From Ophiosphaerella korrae (taxonomy: Eukaryota; Ascomycota; Dothideomycetes; Pleosporales; Phaeosphaeriaceae): a stretch of 12,556 nucleotides of DNA. A program made the translations under genes and the position numbers. Shown here piece by piece: positions 1 to 8,899 of this stretch. How positions within the stretch are numbered: position 1 is the stretch's first letter; each line of letters starts with the position of its first letter. The stretch lies in the NCBI GenBank assembly GCA_028456385.1, contig JALNQF010000852.1, forward strand, positions 1-12,556, written 5' to 3'. The notes under the pieces are model-generated. The model made no database searches and was not told where the DNA came from. It saw only the letters and a list, made by a program, of their open reading frames with translations.

Positions 1-34
1 CGGCTGGGTCTCTCGAGACGGCGGCGAGCCGGAT

Positions 35-57
35 CCTCAACACCCCTTCTGTTGAGG
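35..57. repeat. 8-bp perfect inverted repeat in copia LTR
   Basis: CCTCAACA (35-42) and TGTTGAGG (50-57) are perfect complements around a 7-base loop. The other LTR has the same structure at 3010-3032 as CCTTAACA and TATTAAGG. RIP hit both arms there, yet seven of eight pairs remain because CpA on one arm faces TpG on the other. It may be an RNA hairpin near the processing end of the LTR transcript; that role is inferred. Confidence 0.6.
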
Positions 58-212
58 TGCTGGTTTCTTTGTTGTATTAGTCGTGCTGACGTAGTCCATC
101 TCCTTGCATGTGAGATTCTTTGTTCGATTCCTTTGTTCGTGAAGGTCGAGGCTGCGATCCTTTCAGCTGCGGCGGGGTTGGCGGCTTGGCGATCGTCACG
201 CCCGTGCGCTAA

Positions 213-250
213 GCCAATCAGATCGCAGCACTAGCTTAAACGAGCCAATC
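213..250 (+). promoter_or_regulatory. Two CCAAT boxes in copia LTR
   Basis: The octamer AGCCAATC occurs at 213-220 and 243-250 (CCAAT at 214-218 and 245-249), about 31 bp apart. CCAAT is the site of the fungal HAP/CCAAT-binding complex and works in either orientation. Two copies in the U3 side of an LTR fit a promoter role, but only the motif is seen. Confidence 0.4.
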
Positions 251-281
251 AACAGATTCTAGGTACACCCGGAATCTGTTG
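250..281. repeat. 10-bp inverted repeat in copia LTR
   Basis: CAACAGATTC (250-259) pairs perfectly with GAATCTGTTG (272-281) around a 12-base loop. It lies within the 114-bp segment that the other LTR lacks, next to the second CCAAT box. Function unknown. Confidence 0.6.
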
Positions 282-308
282 CGCCTCTCCGCGCACATGC
301 TATCGATC

Positions 309-356
309 ATCTGATCGCGCATCTGATCGCGCATCTGATCGTGCATCTGATCGTGC
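309..356. repeat. Tandem repeat, four 12-bp units (ATCTGATCGYGC)
   Basis: Four uninterrupted 12-bp units: ATCTGATCGCGC twice (309-332), then ATCTGATCGTGC twice (333-356). In the mutated LTR the array at about 3171-3215 is irregular and degraded. It sits at the U3 edge of the LTR, where short tandem repeats often affect transcription; here this is inferred. There are no spacers, so it is not a CRISPR array. Confidence 0.8.
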
Positions 357-369
357 AACTCATCTGACA

Positions 370-381
370 CACCCCTTTAGG
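370..381 (-). other. Polypurine tract of minus-strand copia
   Basis: On the minus strand CCTAAAGGGGTG directly precedes the LTR start TGTCAG. A purine-rich run touching the 3' LTR is the normal primer site for plus-strand DNA synthesis. It gives the element its orientation and is unmutated. Confidence 0.7.
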
Positions 382-408
382 TTGGCAACTTGTTGGTAAG
401 CTGGATAT

Positions 409-2790
409 TCATGAGATAAGTGTAAGATTTTCGAGGTAGTCTTGGATTTTATCTAGAGGTGCTTTATATGTTGTTTAGTGTTCTATTACTTCTATTAGTC
501 TAAGCTATTTTAAGAAGCTTTCTTATTTGTTTGCTAGTAAGACTTTTGTAAAGCTATCTGCTGTTATCTCTATTAATAGAGTGTATTCTACTTTGATTTG
601 GCTAGTAGAGACTACTTGTCTTAGCTAATAATTGTAGATATTAACGTGCCGAAGCTTGGTTTGTAGCTTGGCTAGTTCTTTAGTGACGAGCTAGATTGTT
701 TAAGTATTATTGCACTAGATTGTAATATAGTTTGTAGGGAGCTTAACGTGTAGTTCGTTAAGAAGTTTTAATGTAAAGATTGCTTCTTTTGCTACCTATA
801 ATAGGGCTAGCAACTTAGCTTTAGTTGTAGAGGTAGTAACTATATCTTGCTTATTTACTCTTTATACAATAAACCCGTTAAAAAGTTTAATTATGTAGCC
901 TTGTAAACTTTTTTAGTCTATAGTATTATTAGTAAAGGAAGTATTACTAGCGACTTACAATAAGTCGCCTCTACCTAGCTAGAGTACCCTTAATCTTATA
1001 TAAGAGAGGTATATAAGTACTTGATTAGTAGCTTTGTAGTAAGTAGTGCTTAGGTTTACAAGAAAATAAGCTAGTCGCAATATTATAAAAGCTATATCTA
1101 GCTAAGTAGTTATAGTAGTAAATAGAAGTAAACTAATTTTGCGTTAGTATTTGTTAATCTTAGATAGTGTTGCCTAACTAGCATAGGCCTTAAGTTTAGT
1201 AGTAGCTATAGGTATATTATAATAGACGTATAGTTTATCTACGAGCTAACTTATCTTATTAATGTATGCTGCCTATAGTAGTTAAATTGTACGTTGCTTT
1301 CTATCTTAAATTACTTCGACACTAAGAAACTATTAGAGATTTATTCCTCTAGTAATAGTATACTTCTCTTTTAGAAGATTAGTTTCTTACTATGCTTCCT
1401 TAGTCTTCTACTTATTATATACAATAATAATGTTATTTACGTAGAAGAAGATAATAATTCTATCTTTAACTATATAGTATAGTTCGTGTAGTACTATTTA
1501 AAAGCCTATAGCTTTAAGTATAGCTATAAATTCTCTCTACTATAAGAGAAGTAAGATCTAGAGACTATATAGGGCCTTTTAGACTTAGAAGATTATACCC
1601 TTCTTTTAGTATCTCTTTAGCATTCTTATATAGATCTCTTAGTCTATTGCTATATAAATAAAGGCGTTAGTTACGTTATACTATTTTAATTTAAGATTAT
1701 ATTTAGTAGCAATAGCTATAAGTATCTAAAAGGAACAGCTAGCTAGTATTATAGCGTAAGTCTCTTATACTATAACATTTTGTTACTAGTCTCCTTGTAT
1801 AATAAGTTAAGCTTTATATTTAATAAATTAATAATATTTATTAAGCTTATATGTATATACCTATATATAGTCTAGTATCTACTAGCTAGAACGCTAGATA
1901 GGTTTAGCTAGTACTTTAGTCTATAATTTTATCTAGCAATAGCTAGTTAGGTAGGATAGCTTAGCTTCTTTAAATAACTCGCCTATTAGATAGCTTTCTA
2001 GGTTTGTTTAGTATAAGGGTAGTAATAGGAGTTAATTATAGTAGAGCTTTAGTCCTTTTGCAAGTATCCTCTTTATCTTAGCTTTGTCTACAAGTTCTCC
2101 TTAGTATTTTCTAAGGTTACCTACCTAGGTACTAGCTATAAAGGCTACTACCTATAGTATAGTTTTAGATAAGCTATATCTATTGTATACTATTAACTCT
2201 AGTTAGTCTCTAGTTATTAAATAGGCTAGTATTACTACTAGAGGTAGAGATAGTAGAGGAGTTAGATAGTAGTCTACGATCTTTCTTCTATAGTAGTAGC
2301 TAGGTAGATCTTCTTTATTATTTATAGATATATCTAACTTAGTATTATCTTTATAAAAGGACTCTATTTCTAGCTTATATACTAGTACTAAGAGCTTAAT
2401 TATTTTAATATAGGTAGTAATCTCTTCTAGTATTTAATATATAAAGTTATCTATTAGATCCTCTATTTTACTATTAAAGATTATTTACTTATTAAAGATT
2501 ATATCCTATATACTTATTACTTTAGCTATAGATAGTACCTAGATCTAGTAGATGTTTAATAACTAGTATCTTACAAGGTAGCTAATCTATACTTTTAGAT
2601 CTAAACGTTGTAGCCTTAATTTACTACAATACGTATTATTAGTTATCGCGAAAGCTTTGCACCTATATACTTTTAAGTAAGCTAAGTTTAGCTTTCTTGT
2701 TAATACTATAATTCCTTAATTCTTAGTAACTTTTATAAAGAATACTTTATATAGTGTCTTTATAAGATTTAAAGGTTATAGTAGTTTAAT
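409..2790 (-). pseudogene. pol: Ty1/copia pol remnant: integrase end, reverse transcriptase, RNase H
   Basis: One minus-strand frame runs about 790 codons without a visible frameshift but with many TAA/TAG codons, and ends at a natural TGA (409-411). From the N-terminus it shows the end of copia integrase (NLAYLKVY, about 2650-2690; then YLVGY-like sequence near 2570), a low-complexity linker, and reverse transcriptase from about 1935. RT signatures include YNVTNAF near 1670 and FFYVNNII at 1432-1443, which is YVDD with both aspartates changed to asparagine. RNase H follows with a QCDNTQ-type motif and KLRHVNIYN near 660 (from KLRHVDIHN). Gag, protease and the integrase catalytic core are absent, since only about 170 bp separate the recognisable part from the 5' LTR. 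It is therefore a deletion derivative as well as RIP-mutated. The last 22 codons (409-474) have no premature stop; the first appears at 475-477. Confidence 0.88.
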
Positions 2791-2959
2791 AAAAAGGCTT
2801 TTTTATAATAGCTATATAAGAGCCTTATTAGAGAGGGATACTAAGGATTTTAGAAAAGCCCTTTTTTAGATTAATTACCTATAACTTAATAGCACTAGGT
2901 ATAAACTAAGTAGATTGATTCTACTATCTATCTCTAGCCCTACGCTCTATCTATATATC
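2791..2959 (-). other. Leader between copia 5' LTR and truncated pol
   Basis: About 170 bases between the LTR and the first recognisable integrase codons. No primer binding site can be picked out, though RIP may have hidden it. The pol frame can be read on through here, but I recognise no domain. It probably joins leader sequence to pol across the deletion that removed gag, protease and the integrase core. Confidence 0.4.
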
Positions 2960-3229
2960 TGCGATGCAGCAGTCTCGGCTAGGTCTCTCGAGACGGCGGC
3001 GAGCTAGATCCTTAACACCCCTTCTATTAAGGTGCTAGTTTCTTTATTATATTAGTCGTGCTAACATAGTCTATCTCCTTGCATGTTAGATTCTTTGTTT
3101 AATTCCTTTGTTCGTAATAGTTAAGGCTACAATCCTTTTAGCTATAGTAGGGTTAGCGGCTTAGCGATCGCATATATAATCGCGCATCTAATCGTGTATC
3201 GAGTATCTAATCGTGTAACTTATCTAACA
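2960..3229 (-). repeat. 5' LTR of minus-strand copia (RIP-mutated, shorter)
   Basis: This is homologous to 1-369 in the same orientation; base 2976 matches base 1. The outer end is at 3229, where homology stops. The inner end is near 2960-2966, where a TG lies before the conserved CGGCT. Nearly all differences from the first copy are C-to-T or G-to-A, at CpA/TpG and also at CpG (for example TTCGAT to TTTAAT). It lacks the 114-bp CCAAT-bearing segment. The pol remnant on its left and the plus-strand copia on its right both point away from it; the polypurine tract at the other LTR assigns it to the minus-strand element. Confidence 0.8.
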
Positions 3230-3363
3230 ACTATAGTAACTAACACAAGTATAAAAAGGAGTAGTTAAGTCTCTAGTATATTGTAACGTTTATCTAATCC
3301 TTAGTCTTACTATATCTACTACGTACGTACTACCTACTAAACTAATCTCTACGTTAGTAGTTA
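3230..3363 (+). other. 5' flank of plus-strand copia, with TATA-like site
   Basis: AT-rich sequence between the copia LTR and the first convincing gag-like codons. TATAAAAAGG at 3250-3259 resembles a TATA box upstream of the plus-strand frame. The downstream frame can be read back through here with stops, so the true gag start is not fixed. No LTR for the plus-strand copia was recognised. In RIP-mutated DNA a TATA-like string can arise by chance. Confidence 0.25.
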
Positions 3364-4144
3364 TTAAACCTAAAGCAAACTATTAGCGTAGACGAGCGTA
3401 TTAAGTAAGAGCGTATACGCAATAGATACCTTAAATTACTTAAGCTTATAAGAAGCCTAGTAAATTAGGATATATAGATAGCTAAGTATAACTACGCTAC
3501 TACTAAAGCTAAAACGTATTAAGTAGTAGAGTTACTACAAATTAATATAATTACTTAAGACTTTTTAGTAGCTATTAAACACGTAGTACTAATTTAGTCT
3601 ACAACCTTTTAAGATAATAGAAGGCTATTACCTAGTATAAACTAGAAGGAGATAATAAAACGCTACTATAAGTATATAATAGTATACTATCTCCTAAATA
3701 TAGAGAGGCGTAAAGCTACTTTTATAGTAGATAATACTTTACTTTATACTACTAGTAGTAATACTACCTAGAGTAAGACTAGGGACGCCTCTCTTATAGA
3801 TAGCGCGCTACTTAATAAATAGGGTAGACCTTGTAATTAACGTATACGTAGTAGTAATACTAACGTTAACTAAATAATAAGTTAAAGAGCTATAAGTAAA
3901 TAATACTTAGCTTGTAAAAGACTTTATAAACTTAGTAATTACTACTATATTAATCCTAACAAAGTACTAGATTAGTAGACTCTAAGTAAGACTCTAAAAG
4001 AGCTTATTAATTATAAACGTAAGTACGACATAACTTTATAAGGACTAATAAGAGGATAGTTAAAGTATTAAATAAAGCCTTATATAGAACTATACGCTAA
4101 GTTACCTTAGATTACTAAAATCTATAAAGAAGATTAACTAGAAG
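3364..4144 (+). pseudogene. gag: Ty1/copia gag remnant (5' piece, interrupted by gypsy)
   Basis: One plus-strand frame gives a coherent hydrophilic, lysine-rich product of about 260 codons, broken only by TAA/TAG codons that C-to-T or G-to-A changes explain. It stops at the gypsy insertion. After removing the gypsy element and one copy of its 5-bp target duplication, the frame continues at 11184 into a clear copia protease. It therefore sits where copia Gag belongs. The stretch near 3910-3970 (ACKRLYKL, then YYYINPNK) may be what is left of a Cys-rich gag segment just before protease. No canonical zinc knuckle can be shown. Gag identity rests mainly on position and frame continuity. Confidence 0.6.
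4140..4144. repeat. Left target-site duplication AGAAG (gypsy)
   Basis: AGAAG directly precedes the 5' LTR and is repeated at 11179-11183 directly after the 3' LTR. Five bases is a usual duplication length for Ty3/gypsy integrases. It fixes the element borders and shows that both ends come from one insertion. Confidence 0.93.
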
Positions 4145-4574
4145 TGTTATAGGTGTAACAGAAGAAATCGAGATAGAACTAATCGATCTCGACTTAGGCG
4201 CTAACAAAGTATAGGAAGAGCGGGGTAATAATCTCGATTATGAAACTACATATAACTAGGACACCTAGGGCGATCTATAATCTATAAACTCTTAGCATTA
4301 ATAGATTATAGATTAATAGGATCTATAATCTACTAGTCTTAGTAACTACAGATTATAGATTATATTAAGTATATAGTTAGTAGAATACGTATTATTAGGA
4401 TAGTATTAGTAATTTAATCCTTTAACTATAGAACGCTAGTATAAGATAGTTGTAAAACATCTTCTACTATTTATAAGTTATTATAGATCCTAACACAAGC
4501 TTTTAATATTACCTTGTAATCTACTAACCTCTCTTATAATAGGCCCTATAGTTAATAATAGGAGGCCTATAACA
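4145..4574 (+). repeat. 5' LTR of gypsy element
   Basis: 430 bp, TGTTAT at the start and ATAACA at the end. By hand alignment it differs from the 3' LTR at about 43 positions (about 90% identity); all but about two are transitions and there is no indel. It keeps more CpG than the 3' copy, as at 4168-4191, where the 3' copy reads TA at most CpG sites. The difference therefore reflects unequal RIP and is unsuitable for dating the insertion. Confidence 0.95.
4273..4360. repeat. Four alternating copies of a 12-bp motif in gypsy LTR
   Basis: ATCTATAATCTA occurs at 4273-4284 and 4321-4332, and its reverse complement TAGATTATAGAT at 4302-4313, with CAGATTATAGAT at 4349-4360. Orientation alternates. 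The middle pair forms a perfect 12-bp inverted repeat with a 7-base loop. The array is kept in the 3' LTR (10877-10964, one mismatch in the first copy). It could be a repeated regulator site or a hairpin; neither is shown. Confidence 0.7.
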
Positions 4575-4632
4575 CCTTACTAATTTAGTTATTACGAGAA
4601 GCGAAGTGTAAGTAGCGTATAGTCTAGCTAAT
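4575..4632 (+). other. Gypsy leader between 5' LTR and Gag
   Basis: A short leader of about 58 bases. The primer binding site should begin within the first few bases, but CCTTACTAATTTAGTT does not match a tRNA 3' end that I can name. RIP may have changed it, or priming may be by another mechanism. Confidence 0.35.
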
Positions 4633-5700
4633 ATAATAGTAGAAAGTTTTACTAAAATAAGTAAAGCCCCTAGGAGTAGTTATAAGTCTAATAGCACTAT
4701 ATAGGAAACAATTAAGGACTATATTAATAACCTAATTTCTAATAAAGAAGATATAAAGATAGTAATTAACGCCCTAGAAACGCAAAACAAAGAACTATAA
4801 GATTACGTAAAATAGAATAAGGTATAAATTAAGGCTATTATTAAAGGATAGAACTAGATAGAAATAATTACGCAACGCCTAGAAATAAGCGCGACAAAGA
4901 AACTACTAAAAATACCTATCCTTAAGAAGTTTAATAGAACAAGAGAGAAACTAAGACCCTTTATTATATTAGTATAACTTTAGATAGATGTACAAGCACT
5001 ACACTTTAATATAGAAGAAAAGAAAGTAATATACATTAGACTACATCTTAAAGAAGACGCAATAAGATAGTACAAACCTTACTAGACTAACTATACGACA
5101 AACTCTCTAATAACCTAAAAGGATAAAACTAGAGCTATCTTTAGAAGTTATAAATACTTTACTAAACAAATAAGAGTAGTATTTAGGGATATAGATATTA
5201 CCTAATAAGCTAAAGAAAGACTTAAAAAACTTATACAAAGTAAGAGTATTCTAGAATATATATTATAATTTAAATAATTATTGTAAAATACAGAATAGAA
5301 CGAGTTAGCCTTAATATTATAATTTAAATAAGGACTAAACTCTAAAATTTAATATAAAATGATCTATATAGAAAAACTACAAATACTAGAAGCTCTAAAA
5401 TAACAGGTAATACAAATTAACAACGATCTCTAAGAATAGAAAAAGAATAAGTATAGAGGTTATACCTAGAATTATAATAAGGGAGACCCTATAGTCCTTA
5501 ACGTAAACAAGGATAAGAAGAGAAAAAAGAACAAAGACTTTACGTGCTTTAACTATAGAAAACTAGGCTATTACGTAAAAAACTACTAATTAAAAACAAA
5601 GAAAGACATAGTATATTATAAATATAGGAAACTAGGACACTTTATAAAAGATTATAGAAATAAAGATTAGAAAAAAGATAGAGAAACTTAGTTAAAAATA
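4633..5700 (+). pseudogene. gag: Gag region with two CCHC zinc knuckles
   Basis: The region before 5400 has retrotransposon Gag features: a lysine-rich N-terminus, KKFNRTREKLRPF near 4930, and an AIR*YKPY stretch near 5060, where a Trp codon would be expected at the stop. Two knuckles of the C-x2-C-x4-H-x4-C type follow at 5545-5586 and 5614-5655. Cysteines two and three of the first and all three of the second now read Tyr (TGY to TAY), and the first histidine is also Tyr; KLG precedes the histidine position in both. The spacing identifies nucleocapsid. The same frame runs on to protease. Confidence 0.85.
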
Positions 5701-6849
5701 ACTAAGAAAAAGAAGGAAGTACTATAAGTACAGGCTAAACCTTAGGAAAAAGTAGCTAGGAGCAAAGAAGTATAATACGTAATACTCTATTAGACCTTTT
5801 ATTACGACGACGACTACTATATATACCTTTCTAGTAAACAAGGAGTAGTATAGTTCCTATAGAAATAGAGATATAGAGTAGCTATAATAAAAGAAAATAG
5901 AATAAAAGTATAGCTAAAAGAGATAGTATATATAATAGACTTACTAATAGAAGATTTAGAAGGGGAAGAGCCCCTAATACTATTGATCTAGGCTAAAGAA
6001 GAGGTATAGGATAAAAAAACTACTACGGCTTCCTTTAAAGAACTACAAGAAAGTAAGAAATAGACAAGTATAAAAAGTATAGAGTATACCTAACTAGATA
6101 TATATAGCTATAATAGCTGTATAACAATAGATATAGAGGAACGAAACAAAGAATAGAAATTTGTTTAAATATACTTAATAGTTATAAGTATAGAGGAAGC
6201 GTATAAAGACTAGAAAGAACGCAATCCTAAAAAAACAAAGTTTATACTATTCTAAGAATAGATAAAGCAATACATAGTTATAGTAGGGAGAATACCTATA
6301 TAAAAAGAGTAGTAATACCTTGTAAGAAAAACGCAATAGATTAATAAAGCCTATATACCTAGAGTACTAGTAGTGTACTATATCCTAACAATAGATACAC
6401 CTAGAAAAGACAAATACTAAGAAAGGGATAATAAAATAACAGATCTAAAACATCTAGTACATTTTAAAGTATTATAGATATTATACCTAGACAAGAATTA
6501 TATTATACATAGAAATCCTAAAGTAAACAATAATGTATAGCCTATACAAAGAAAAGGCTATAATTATACAAAAGTAATTATAGTAGAAGATATCTAAGGA
6601 TAGGAAATAACCCTAGAAGATAGATACGTAGTAATAAGACCTAGCCTAAGACTATCTAAGAAATATGTCTATAGAGGACTATAGTACAAATATACAAATA
6701 ATAAATATCTAAAGTATAAAGAACATAAACTCAAAGTAGGGCTATAGCCCTAGAAAGATAGATAATTCGTAAAAATACCCTAGTAAGAACAATTAAAAGG
6801 TATAAAAGGCTTATATATTACAAAAACAGGTATATACTAAAGAAAGAAA

Positions 6850-6990
6850 GTATAACTAATAATTAATAGTAGAGCTACAAGAAACTTTATATTAAAAAAG
6901 TTTATAGAAATACAAGGAATAAAGTATACTACAAAGAAATACCCTTAATAACTAAGTACGATTAAAGGAAAACTATTTTAGGAACCTATT
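6850..6990 (+). pseudogene. Aspartic protease core of gypsy element
   Basis: LIINSRATRNFI at 6856-6891 matches the retropepsin core LIDSGATGNFI. The catalytic Asp codon (6865-6867) has become Asn (GAT to AAT), and two Gly codons have become Arg (GGA to AGA). Each change lies at a TpG, the RIP context. It is in the same frame as the zinc knuckles upstream and RT downstream, so protease was part of the polyprotein that it would have cut. It is dead as encoded. Confidence 0.85.
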
Positions 6991-7380
6991 AGGTTTGAAA
7001 CAGTTCCCTCTATATTAGAACTAGAAAGAATAATAATTAAAAATATAGTTATAGATATAACAACAATTAATAACAAATAAGATATAATATTAGGTATACT
7101 ATAGTTATAAATAACTAACCTATACATTAATTAGAGAATAAGAAAGATAAACTACTATAGAATAGATATATTAAAGGCTAATATAAATACCTACAAAGGA
7201 AAATTCCTAGAAGAATACAAGAAATAAGAAGAATAGCTTATAGAGCTAGAAGACTATCTTCTAGAACATTAACTATAAGATTTAGCGATAGACCTAAAAG
7301 AAGACAAAGACGTAGGATAGAGCCTAGTCTACTAAAAAATAGAGGAAGAATCTAAAATTAAACGAATATTTATCTAAAAT

Positions 7381-8500
7381 ATAATAAAAAAAGGATAGAT
7401 ACAAGAGTCTAAATCTTTAGTAGCGCATAGACTTATATTTGTAGATAAAAAGGGAATAAATAATAAGAGACTCTATATAGACTTTAGAAAAACTAACGCA
7501 ATTATAAACAAAAACTAATACCTATTACTACAAATTAATATAATACAAGATAGACTATAAAAAGTAGTAATCTTTATAAAATTAGATATCTAAAACGCCT
7601 ACTACTAAATTAGAATTAAAAAAGGCGATAAGTAGAAAATAGCGTTTAGAACGCAGTATAAACTATATAAATATTTAGTTATACTATTTAGCTTAACAAA
7701 CGCACTAGTAGTATTCTAAGAAAGAATTAATATAGTACTAAGAGAGTACTTAGACGTATTTACATTTATATACTTAGATAACATCCTTATATTCTTAGAA
7801 ATAGAAGAAGAACACGTGCAATATATATACAAAGTACTAGAAAAACTAGTAGAAAATAAGTTATTTCTTAAAATAAGAAAATACGGATTCTATATAAAAG
7901 AAATAGACTTCCTTAGATTTATTATCAAACTAGGAAAAATCAAGATTAACTTAGAAAAGATTAGGTTAATTAACAAATAGCTAACACTAAAAAACCTAAA
8001 GGAGGTATAATAATTTTATAGGCTAGCTAACTTTTACAAAAAGTTAATAGTAGGATAGTCTAAAGATATAGAACTAATAACAAGACTTATAAAAAAAAAT
8101 ACACTATTTAAATAGATAAAAGAATATAATAAAGTATTTAATAAGATTAAGAAGAAGTTTATAGAAAACCTAATTATTAGAATATATAACCTAGACCTAC
8201 TAGTAATAGTAAAAACAGATGCATCTAACTTAGTCTATAGTATAGCACTAATATAGGAAGACCTAGAAACTAAAAAGGAATACTTAGTTAAATACTTCTC
8301 TAAGAAAATAAAGATAGTAGAACTTAACTACTTAATCTACGACAAGAAGATGCTAGCAATCTATAAAGTATTTAAGTAATAGAAAGTATACTTATAAGGA
8401 GTAAAGTATTAGACAAAAGTCTATACTAACTACAAGAATCTTATAGAATTTATAATAAACAAAGAACTATTATAGCGATATATAAGATAGTAAGAATTTC
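7381..8500 (+). pseudogene. Reverse transcriptase and RNase H of gypsy element
   Basis: RT begins near QESKSLVAHR (7411) and FVDKKGINN (7438), then YIDFRKTNA. The first catalytic Asp is in FIKLDI (codon 7585-7587) and is intact. The catalytic box reads FIYLDNILIF at 7765-7794, so the second Asp of YLDD is now Asn (codon 7780-7782). RNase H follows with VKTDASN (TDAS at 8215-8226), keeping its first Asp; the next Asp reads Asn. Spacing and order match Ty3/gypsy. Copia is excluded because RNase H lies before integrase. Confidence 0.92.
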
Positions 8501-8899
8501 TATTAATATTTAATATAGAAATTATATATATAAAAAAGAAAGACAACTAATTTATAGATACTCTTAGTAGAAGACTAGACTTATAAGAAGAAGTAAACGC
8601 TACTAGTATAGTTCTAGTTAAGAACAAAGAAGGATATCTAGTCCTAAATACACCTAAAATAGCTGCAACACTTAAAAGAACAAGTAGCGAGCTAGATAAA
8701 TAGATTTAGAAAATAATAAAGGAAGCACCTAAAAAAATAAAGAAACTAGAAATCTAAGAAGGATTTGTACAAGCCTACAGGAGAACGTATATCCTAAGAA
8801 AAATCTAAAGAGAATTTATATAATAATTCTATAAACTACTAGTATATAGATACTAAGAGGTTAACAAAACCCTTAATAGGTTACTATAAGACTATTATA

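Larger units (their letters stand above)
195..308. other. 114-bp LTR segment absent from the other copy
   Basis: Aligning the two copia LTRs leaves about 114 bp present only in this one. It is bounded by the direct repeat CGATC (190-194 and 304-308), so loss from the other copy by slippage or short-repeat recombination is the simplest reading. The segment holds both CCAAT boxes and a 10-bp inverted repeat, so the copy without it may have lost promoter elements. Exact end points are uncertain by a few bases because of the repeats. Confidence 0.6.
1..369 (-). repeat. 3' LTR of minus-strand copia element (unmutated, cut by window edge)
   Basis: This is a long terminal repeat read on the minus strand. 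It begins TGTCAG at 369 and runs past the left edge of the window. A second copy in the same orientation lies at 2976-3229; homology stops exactly at 369 and 3229, which fixes the LTR border. A purine tract (370-381) and the stop of the copia pol frame (409-411) sit just inside it, so this is the 3' LTR. It has normal GC and intact CpA, TpG and CpG, unlike everything after about 440. It carries two CCAAT boxes, two inverted repeats and a 12-bp tandem repeat. Its other end is not visible. Confidence 0.85.

Noticed and set aside
52..234. A 60-codon open frame on the plus strand starting MRCWFLCC
   Set aside because: It lies wholly within the copia LTR, opposite to the element's direction, and resembles no family. 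It is open only because this stretch escaped RIP.
309..356. Short regular repeats as a possible CRISPR array
   Set aside because: Four 12-bp units touch without spacers, within a eukaryotic LTR. This is a simple tandem repeat.
2960..3229. This LTR as the 5' LTR of the plus-strand copia
   Set aside because: Its partner at 1-369 has a polypurine tract and pol stop placed for a minus-strand element, and homology ends exactly at 3229. The alternative is not fully excluded.
4575..4600. A tRNA primer binding site after the gypsy 5' LTR
   Set aside because: No stretch matches a tRNA 3' end convincingly, and RIP may have changed it. I did not assign one.
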